Program-made: the position numbers and the translations under genes | In this document: positions 55,351 through 61,120 of the stretch, in pieces | Position numbering within the stretch: the stretch's first letter is position 1 | Layout of the letters: each line of letters starts with the position of its first letter | Notes under the pieces: generated by a model | The model's database searches: none | What the model saw: the letters and a program-made list of their open reading frames with translations, nothing else | Told to the model about the DNA's origin: nothing | From: Planctomycetota bacterium | GTDB lineage: Bacteria > Planctomycetota > Phycisphaerae > SM23-33 | Assembly (NCBI GenBank): GCA_022705325.1 | Contig: JAKJER010000021.1 | Span: forward strand, 36,090-100,089 | Reading direction: 5' to 3' | Length of the DNA: 64,000 nucleotides

Positions 55351-56232
55351 TTATTTCAGCGTCGCGTACAAGATATCGTTGCCGATGTCGCTCTTAGGGC
55401 GGGCGAGGATCTGGCCCGCGCGGGAGATGATGCGGCTCTTGCCGTAGCCGTGCCAGTCGGGCGCCGCCGGGCTGCCCGGCAGCGTCCAGTTGGCCCCGAC
55501 GATGTTCATGTCATTCTCTCGGGCAATGGACGGCAGGCGCTTCTCGAACCAGTCGCTGCCGGCGACATCCACCCAGGCGATGCAGTACAGCAGCGTGTCG
55601 ATCTTCGCCTTCTTCAGCCGCGCCGGCTCGAAGTTGATGTCATAGCAGATCAGCAGGGCCAGCCGCCCGAAGGGCGTGTCAACGTACTGGTGCCCGCGAT
55701 CGCCCGGCGTGGCCCAGGACCGCTCGGCGAAGGGCCAGGGGTTGAGCTTGCGGTAATGCAGCAGGAGCTTTCCGTCCGGCCCGGCCAGGACGATGGTGTT
55801 GAAGAACCGCCCGCTCTTGGGGTCGCTCTCCAGCAGGGGGATGGTGAGGTAGATGCCCAACTCGCTCGCCAATTTCGCGAAAGCATCGGTGGAGGGTCCG
55901 GGTACGGTCTCGGCGAACTTGCCCGGGTGCAGGCCGGCCAGGCCCGCGGTGACGGGCCAGCCGGGCAGGACCCACGTGGTCTTCAGGTCGGTGGACATGT
56001 AGCCCGTGACGGCCGTCTCGGGCAGGACGACGATCTTGGCCCCGGCGCGGGCGGCCTGGCGGATGAGGGGATCGAGGCCTCTGCGGTTGGCGGCGGCCTC
56101 GCCCAAGGCCGAGCAGAACTGGATGGCCGCCACCTTCACTTCCCCCTCGGCCCGCACGGTAGCTGGCTGGGCCTGCGCCGCCGGACCCGTCAGGGCCACA
56201 CACATTGCCAGGAGCCAACAGACGGCATTCAT
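55351..56232 (-). CDS. Exported carbon-nitrogen hydrolase (nitrilase superfamily)
   Basis: 293 residues with a signal peptide (cleavage near AQAQPA), unusual since most of the family is cytoplasmic. The catalytic triad is visible: Glu72 (LPETAVTGY), Lys162 (HYRKLNPWPF) and Cys196 (LICYDINFE). It resembles the biotinidase/vanin-like branch, which is secreted and hydrolyses amide bonds. The substrate is unknown. GGGAG precedes the ATG. Confidence 0.9.
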   Translation of the reverse strand: MNAVCWLLAMCVALTGPAAQAQPATVRAEGEVKVAAIQFCSALGEAAANRRGLDPLIRQAARAGAKIVVLPETAVTGYMSTDLKTTWVLPGWPVTAGLAGLHPGKFAETVPGPSTDAFAKLASELGIYLTIPLLESDPKSGRFFNTIVLAGPDGKLLLHYRKLNPWPFAERSWATPGDRGHQYVDTPFGRLALLICYDINFEPARLKKAKIDTLLYCIAWVDVAGSDWFEKRLPSIARENDMNIVGANWTLPGSPAAPDWHGYGKSRIISRAGQILARPKSDIGNDILYATLK

Positions 56233-56257
56233 GGCGTCTCCCGCCTGGCGGCCGGGC

Positions 56258-56656
56258 CTACCGGGGGATGTTCTTGAGGTTCTTCATCTGCTCCAGCACT
56301 TGCGGCCAAAGCACGGTCTGAGACTCTTGAACCACCATGTACAGGAAGACCACCAGCAGGAACACGGTGATATTGACGATGACGGTGATCGTGGTGTTGA
56401 AGACGACCACTTCCTTGAGGATCAGGGCGACCACCAGGAACAGGGCGATGCCAGCGGCTGCCAGGGCCGGGACGGCCGCCACCGCGGCGCTCAGAGGGGG
56501 AGCCTGAGGGCCCAGATCGGCCACCAGTTTCTGCATGGTGTCCTGTCCCTGGTAGAAGCTGAAGAACACCCATGCGGTGGTCAGGACCGTCAGGATGCAG
56601 AGGATCCAACTGGCCATCCTCATGAAGTCGCGCTGTTGCTCGACACTTGCAGGCAT
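56258..56656 (-). CDS. Hypothetical membrane protein (three helices)
   Basis: 132 residues. Helices at about 15-35, 61-80 and 88-109. The first is followed by a periplasmic loop with 'QGQDTMQKLVADLG'. No family recognised. AGGAG precedes the ATG with good spacing. It is 25 bases upstream of the nitrilase in the same direction and may be co-transcribed with it. Confidence 0.7.
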   Translation of the reverse strand: MPASVEQQRDFMRMASWILCILTVLTTAWVFFSFYQGQDTMQKLVADLGPQAPPLSAAVAAVPALAAAGIALFLVVALILKEVVVFNTTITVIVNITVFLLVVFLYMVVQESQTVLWPQVLEQMKNLKNIPR

Positions 56657-56846
56657 CGTCGTCTCCTGCGCTGGACTATACGATGTTCGAGGACCTCAGC
56701 CATCAGGGTTTATACGGAGGGCGGAAAAACGGAGCCAACCCCGGCAAGAAGGGCCTCTTCGGCCGCTTTGCCTGACCCGAATGGGACTCTGTCTGCATCG
56801 CCCCCTGGAGTATATCCAGACAAAACCTAAACAAACCCCGCCGGCA

Positions 56847-57038
56847 CTACTCAAGGATCTCCAGCAACCGCTCGGTCAGCCTGACGTGACGCATCTTCTC
56901 GCGGTACAATTGCTCCACCTGCTCGCGAAGGGCAGGATCCTTCAGTTTGCCCGCCAGCTCGCCATAAATCTCCGCGGCGTACTGCTCGCGGGCCAGCAGC
57001 GTCTGAAACTGCTCGCGAAGGGCCGCCTGCTCAAGCAT
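56847..57038 (-). CDS. Small helical protein, second of an overlapping pair
   Basis: 63 residues, almost entirely helical (REQYAAEIYGELAGKLKD, EQVEQLYREKMRHVRLTERL). The look is that of half a four-helix bundle of ferritin/rubrerythrin type, but the classical ExxH ligand motif is not present. The ATG overlaps the stop of the preceding gene by eight bases (ATGCTTGA), so the two products probably form a heteromer. Confidence 0.65.
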   Translation of the reverse strand: MLEQAALREQFQTLLAREQYAAEIYGELAGKLKDPALREQVEQLYREKMRHVRLTERLLEILE

Positions 57039-57264
57039 CCGCCTGCACCTGCCCGCGGTCGCTCACCCACTGACCCACCAGGCTGCGATGAGCTTCCGTA
57101 TCGGCCTGCATGGCCTGCAGAATAGTGTATATCTCCGACCGCTGCTCGTTGTCTATGCACTCCAGGCGGGCCATTTCGTTGGCTGCCTTGCTCAGCGCCG
57201 CGGCCAACTGGTCTTCCAACCCGACCATGCCGGACACATCGGCTCCGAATAGCTGTTCTTGCAT
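57031..57264 (-). CDS. Small helical protein, first of an overlapping pair
   Basis: 77 residues from ATG 57264 (TGAGGTG upstream). Two long helices (about 14-35, then 38-60 with 'SEIYTILQAMQADTEAH'), no signal peptide or membrane segment. The central helix has a spaced acidic/His pattern similar to that of the downstream protein (DTEAH versus EKMRH), suggesting they are homologous halves. No family recognised. The next upstream feature is tRNA-Leu. Confidence 0.65.
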   Translation of the reverse strand: MQEQLFGADVSGMVGLEDQLAAALSKAANEMARLECIDNEQRSEIYTILQAMQADTEAHRSLVGQWVSDRGQVQADA

Positions 57265-57459
57265 ACTCAACACCTCAGGTCCGCCCCTGTGCCAGAGAGC
57301 CCCGCCAGGAAAGCTGATCCATGTGTCATTATCCCAGATGGCCTGTTTTCGTGCAAGCCAAATCCAGGCGCCGGCACGAGCCCGCAACCGCCGACGTGTG
57401 CACCACAACCCGAGACGTGAGGCCCCGCGGACGAATCTGCCGCGGTCAAGCCCATCCAC

Positions 57460-57543
57460 TGCCCGGGACAGGATTTGAACCTGCATGGACCTAAGCCCAC
57501 CAGCCCCTCAAGCTGGCGCGTCTGCCAATTCCGCCACCCGGGC
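57460..57543 (-). tRNA. tRNA-Leu(GAG)
   Basis: On the minus strand, the acceptor stem GCCCGGG...CCCGGGC closes with discriminator A; the anticodon stem CCAGC/GCTGG encloses loop TTGAGGG, so the anticodon is GAG (reads CUC/CUU Leu). A long variable arm, as expected for class II tRNAs, and T-loop GGTTCAAATCC are present. No CCA is encoded. Confidence 0.96.
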
Positions 57544-57790
57544 AAGTTTGTACAGTATTACCTGCGACCAGCGGTCTGTCAAGACGGCGACTGAATAATA
57601 CGGCCCTTTACCGGGCCTATTGACCGCCGGGGGGGCAAATCGTATGATCCTCCAGCTACGTGCCGGCAAGCGGAAACTCGAACAAACCCCGCCCCGCGTT
57701 CGTCTAAACACCGGGCCCGCGTCCCCCCGGCCAAGGCCGGAATTCGCGGGCCAGGCAAGCATCCCGCCGGGGGATCGTTGAACTGAATAC

Positions 57791-57819
57791 TTGACATGCC
57801 CCGATCGGGAACGTAGAAT
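57791..57819 (+). promoter_or_regulatory. Strong sigma-70 promoter of rpoD with dyad in the spacer
   Basis: TTGACA (57791-57796), exactly 17 bases, TAGAAT (57814-57819). The spacer contains the perfect palindrome CCCGATCGGG (57800-57809), a possible repressor site. The predicted start near 57826 leaves a leader of about 50 bases with AGGAG before ATG 57877. Confidence 0.8.
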
Positions 57820-57876
57820 AGCTGGATTCCAGTTATTATCAGCGGTCTTGCTGTGTCTCCAGCAGGAGCCTTGCGA

Positions 57877-59550
57877 ATGGTCGATACGTTGGATGCCAGT
57901 GTAAAGAAACTCATAGCCAAGGGAAAGCAGCGCGGCTACCTCACCTACGAGGAGATGAACGATGATTTGCCCGACGAAGCCGTTTCGCCGGACAAACTCG
58001 ATTCGCTCTTGATGGCCCTGGACGAGATGGGCATCGAACTCATCGACGAGGCTGAGGCGGGCCAGCGCGAAACCTTCGCGGAGGGCACCGAGGAGGAGGA
58101 GCCCGCCGAGGCCAAGGAAGAAGAAGCCGCCGAGGCCGTCGCCGAAGACCTCGAGGTCGTCAAGCGCATCGACGACCCCGTCCGCATGTATCTCACCCAG
58201 ATGGGCGAGATCCCCCTGCTCAGCCGCGACCAGGAAATCAGCCTGGCCAAGAAGATCGAGATGACCCGCATGCACTTCCGCCGACGGGTCCTCGAAAGCG
58301 ACTATTGCATCCAGCAAGCGGTCGAGATCCTCGCCCAGGTCCACACCGGCGACTTGCCCTTCGACCGGACGATGAAGATTTCCACCGCCGAGAATCTCTC
58401 CAAGGAAACCATCACCGACCGGATGCCGGCCAACCTCAAGACGCTCCAGAAGATCATCGACGCCAACAAGAACGACTGGACGTCCGCCAACGATCATCGC
58501 GCCAGCGACTCCCACCGCCGCGCAGCTCGGCGCAACCTTTGGAAGCGCCGGCGCCGCGCCGCCCGCCTGCTGGAGGAACTGTCGTTGCGGACCAGCCGCA
58601 TCCAGCCGCTGATGAAGAAGCTCCAGCACATCTCCGACAAGATGGAGGAGCTTCAGCGGACAATCCTGTCGGCCGATCCGCTGGGCATTCCGCCCGAGGA
58701 CGTCGACGTCATGAAGGAAGAGCTCCAGGGCCTGATCGACCTGGTCCTGGAGGAGCCCGACCTGCTCCGCAAGCGGGTCAAGGCCATCCAGAAGGTATTC
58801 AACGACTACGAACAGGCCAAGCGCGAGCTGTCCGGCGGCAACCTGCGCCTGGTGGTCTCCATCGCCAAGAAGTACCGCAACCGCGGCCTGAGCTTCCTGG
58901 ACATCATCCAGGAAGGCAACACGGGCCTCATGCGGGCGGTCGACAAGTACGAGTACCGCCGCGGCTACAAGTTCTCCACCTACGCCACCTGGTGGATCCG
59001 CCAGGCCATCACCCGTGCCATCGCCGATCATGCCCGGACCATCCGCATCCCAGTCCACATGATCGAGACGATGAGCCGCCTGCGGAACATCTCCAAGCGC
59101 ATGGTGCAGGAACTCGGGCGAGAGCCGACCATCGAGGAGATCGCCGAGGCCGCCGGCATGAGCGTCACCGAGGCCCGGCGCGTGCTGAAGATCAGCCGCC
59201 ATCCCATCAGCCTCGACCGGCCCGTCGGCGAGAGCGAGGACAGCTACTTCGGCGACTTCATCGAGGACGAGTCCGCGGAGAGCCCCATCGAGTCCGCCGG
59301 CACGGAGATGCTCAAGGACCGCATCGAGGAAGTGCTCAAGACGCTGACCTACCGCGAGCGGGAGATCATCAAGCTCCGCTACGGCATCGGGGACGGCTAC
59401 ACCTACACCCTGGAAGAGGTCGGGCGGATCTTCAAGGTCACCCGAGAGCGCGTCCGCCAGGTCGAGGCCAAGGCCATTCGAAAACTCCAGCACCCTGTCC
59501 GGGCCCGCAAGCTCGAGGGCTTCCTCGACCGGGCGCCGAGGGTGGATTAG
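57877..59550 (+). CDS. rpoD: RNA polymerase sigma factor RpoD (sigma-70)
   Basis: 557 residues from ATG 57877 (AGGAG eight bases upstream). Region 1.1 is present ('VKKLIAKGKQRGYLTYEEMN'), then an acidic stretch. Region 1.2 'DPVRMYLTQMGEIPLLSRDQE', region 2 'LVVSIAKKYRNRGLSFLDII' and 'YKFSTYATWWIRQAITRAIA' (-10 recognition), region 3, and region 4 'YTLEEVGRIFKVTRERVRQ' (-35 recognition) follow. This is the housekeeping sigma, consistent with the TTGACA/TATAAT-type promoters seen in this window. The non-conserved region between 1.2 and 2 is basic and short. Confidence 0.97.
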   Translation: MVDTLDASVKKLIAKGKQRGYLTYEEMNDDLPDEAVSPDKLDSLLMALDEMGIELIDEAEAGQRETFAEGTEEEEPAEAKEEEAAEAVAEDLEVVKRIDDPVRMYLTQMGEIPLLSRDQEISLAKKIEMTRMHFRRRVLESDYCIQQAVEILAQVHTGDLPFDRTMKISTAENLSKETITDRMPANLKTLQKIIDANKNDWTSANDHRASDSHRRAARRNLWKRRRRAARLLEELSLRTSRIQPLMKKLQHISDKMEELQRTILSADPLGIPPEDVDVMKEELQGLIDLVLEEPDLLRKRVKAIQKVFNDYEQAKRELSGGNLRLVVSIAKKYRNRGLSFLDIIQEGNTGLMRAVDKYEYRRGYKFSTYATWWIRQAITRAIADHARTIRIPVHMIETMSRLRNISKRMVQELGREPTIEEIAEAAGMSVTEARRVLKISRHPISLDRPVGESEDSYFGDFIEDESAESPIESAGTEMLKDRIEEVLKTLTYREREIIKLRYGIGDGYTYTLEEVGRIFKVTRERVRQVEAKAIRKLQHPVRARKLEGFLDRAPRVD

Positions 59551-59577
59551 CACTCACCACCTGAACAACCGTTTAGC

Positions 59578-59623
59578 GGTCGAGCTTGCTCGACGCGTGA
59601 GCAGGTCGAGCTTGCTCGACGCG
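59578..59623. repeat. Two tandem copies of a 20-base palindromic unit
   Basis: GGTCGAGCTTGCTCGACGCG occurs at 59578-59597 and again, identical, at 59604-59623, 26 bases apart. Each contains the dyad GTCGAGC-TT-GCTCGAC. They lie between the rpoD stop and the start of the 74-residue gene, so could be a rpoD terminator, an operator of the toxin-antitoxin-like pair, or a dispersed repeat. Confidence 0.65.
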
Positions 59624-59633
59624 AAGCGACCTC

Positions 59634-59858
59634 ATGGACATGCCCCGCGACAAAGAAGCCTGGCGCGCCGCCTACAAGGCCCGCACAGAGGCCTTGGAAC
59701 GTGTCCGCGCCCAGGAACTGGCGAACATGACCGACGAGCGGGCACTGCAGATCCTGAGGTCGCTCGTCTGCGCTGAACCGCCCTTTCGCGAACGACCGGG
59801 CTGGTCCGGACTGGTCGAACAGCAGGCACTCTTCTCACGCGGGCGGAAGCGGCAATGA
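59634..59858 (+). CDS. Small protein, probable antitoxin-like partner of a nucleotidyltransferase
   Basis: 74 residues, charged and helical (EAWRAAYKARTEALERVRAQ), with no recognised family. The stop overlaps the start of the next gene by ATGA. Small first genes of this sort accompany AbiEii-type nucleotidyltransferases and could act as their antitoxin; the pairing is contextual. Start could be ATG 59634 or the in-frame ATG at 59640. Confidence 0.6.
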   Translation: MDMPRDKEAWRAAYKARTEALERVRAQELANMTDERALQILRSLVCAEPPFRERPGWSGLVEQQALFSRGRKRQ

Positions 59859-60442
59859 ATCGATTTGACGACGTGATCGCGGCTGCGGCGGAGGTAGAGG
59901 CCTTCTGCAAAGCCCGGGGGTGGCGATTCTGTTTCATCGGCGGACTGGCCGTTCAGCGATGGGGAACTCCGCGGTTCACGCAGGATGTCGACCTGACTTT
60001 GGTGACGGGCTTTGGATTTGAGGAGCCCTACGTTGACGCCCTGTTGCAGCGTTTCACCGGCCGCGTGCGCGACGCTCGCAACTTCGCTCTGCAGCATCGC
60101 GTCCTTCTCGCCCGCACCGCCGGAGGAGTGGATCTTGATATCGCGCTCGGCGCCCTGTCCTTCGAAGATGGGGCCGTCGCCCGGGCGACGCCCTGGCAGG
60201 TCAATGAGCAGGTCGCCCTGACGACATGTTCCGCCGAGGACCTCCTGGTCCACAAGGTCTTCGCCGGGCGCGATCGTGACTGGGCCGACGTCGAAAGCAT
60301 CCTGATTCGCCAGCACGACCGACTCGACCTCGACCACGTCCGCCGCGAACTGGCGCCGCTGCTTGGGTTCAAGGACGACACGCAGGCCATGGGCCGACTG
60401 GAGCAGATGATCGCGACAGTCCACGCGCGGTTGCGACAGTAA
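59855..60442 (+). CDS. Nucleotidyltransferase (AbiEii/MNT-like)
   Basis: 195 residues. The core motif is 'FCFIGGLAVQRWGTPRFTQDVDL', that is G-G-x-A...D-V-D, the nucleotide-binding and metal-binding pattern of the NTase superfamily. A third acidic residue in 'DLDIALGAL' completes the site. A following 'TCSAEDLLVHKVFAGRDRDWADV' matches the AbiEii-like helical region, which holds Lys and Asp residues. By family it would transfer NMP to tRNA or protein. It overlaps the 74-residue gene. No HEPN partner seen. Confidence 0.85.
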   Translation: MNRFDDVIAAAAEVEAFCKARGWRFCFIGGLAVQRWGTPRFTQDVDLTLVTGFGFEEPYVDALLQRFTGRVRDARNFALQHRVLLARTAGGVDLDIALGALSFEDGAVARATPWQVNEQVALTTCSAEDLLVHKVFAGRDRDWADVESILIRQHDRLDLDHVRRELAPLLGFKDDTQAMGRLEQMIATVHARLRQ

Positions 60443-60467
60443 CGCCCCACTGACTACTGCCTGCCGG

Positions 60468-61025
60468 CTACTGAATACTGCTTCTCCTGGCGTACTCGAA
60501 GATCCCCCCCGCTTCGATGATCGCCTGCACGTCGCCCAGCGGCTCGAGCGGGAAGGTCTGATCCGTAGTCAGGTCCTTGAGCGTGCCGGCCGCCAAGTCC
60601 ACCTCGACCTCGTCGCCGGTGGAAACCTTGTCCACCAGCCTTTCCGCCGTCTCCAGCGGCACGAGGTAGGCCCCGTTGATGCTGTTGCGGTAAAAGATGC
60701 GGGCGTAGCTCTGGGCGATGACGACCTTGCAGCCGGCCTCGGCGATAGCGAGCGGGGCGTGCTCCCGGCTGGAGCCGCACCCGAAGTTCCGCCCGCCGAT
60801 GATGACCGCGAACTCGCTGCCCATCTCGCCTTCCTTGACGAACGGCACGTGCCCGCCCGGCAGGCCCGACTGTTCGATGGGCACTCCGCACATCGCGTGC
60901 TTGCCGAAGAATTTCCGCTCGGCTGGGTCGGAGGGATTGTAGCTGAGATACTCCGCCGGAATGATCTGGTCGGTATCGATGTTGTCGCCGGCCACAAAGG
61001 CCTTGCCGCGTATGATCTGGTTCAT
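60468..61025 (-). CDS. leuD: 3-isopropylmalate dehydratase small subunit
   Basis: 185 residues; AAGGA precedes the ATG. 'GDNIDTDQIIPAEYLSY' and the substrate-binding loop FGCGSSREHAP (81-91) are diagnostic, and the swivel domain fold ends normally. With the large iron-sulfur subunit LeuC (not in the window) it isomerises 2-isopropylmalate in leucine synthesis. The length suits the archaeal/HacB-like short form. Transcribed alone here. Confidence 0.95.
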   Translation of the reverse strand: MNQIIRGKAFVAGDNIDTDQIIPAEYLSYNPSDPAERKFFGKHAMCGVPIEQSGLPGGHVPFVKEGEMGSEFAVIIGGRNFGCGSSREHAPLAIAEAGCKVVIAQSYARIFYRNSINGAYLVPLETAERLVDKVSTGDEVEVDLAAGTLKDLTTDQTFPLEPLGDVQAIIEAGGIFEYARRSSIQ

Positions 61026-61120
61026 TTGAGTCCTTCTTTATCGGCTGCCCAATGCCCGCGGGGGGTTCTCCGCCAAGCCTCGCGGTTTATTGTAGCGAAG
61101 GGGCAAAGGACTGCAAAGAA

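Noticed and set aside
56847..57264. Calling the overlapping pair ferritin or rubrerythrin
   Set aside because: No ExxH diiron motif is present in either protein; only the helical layout is similar.
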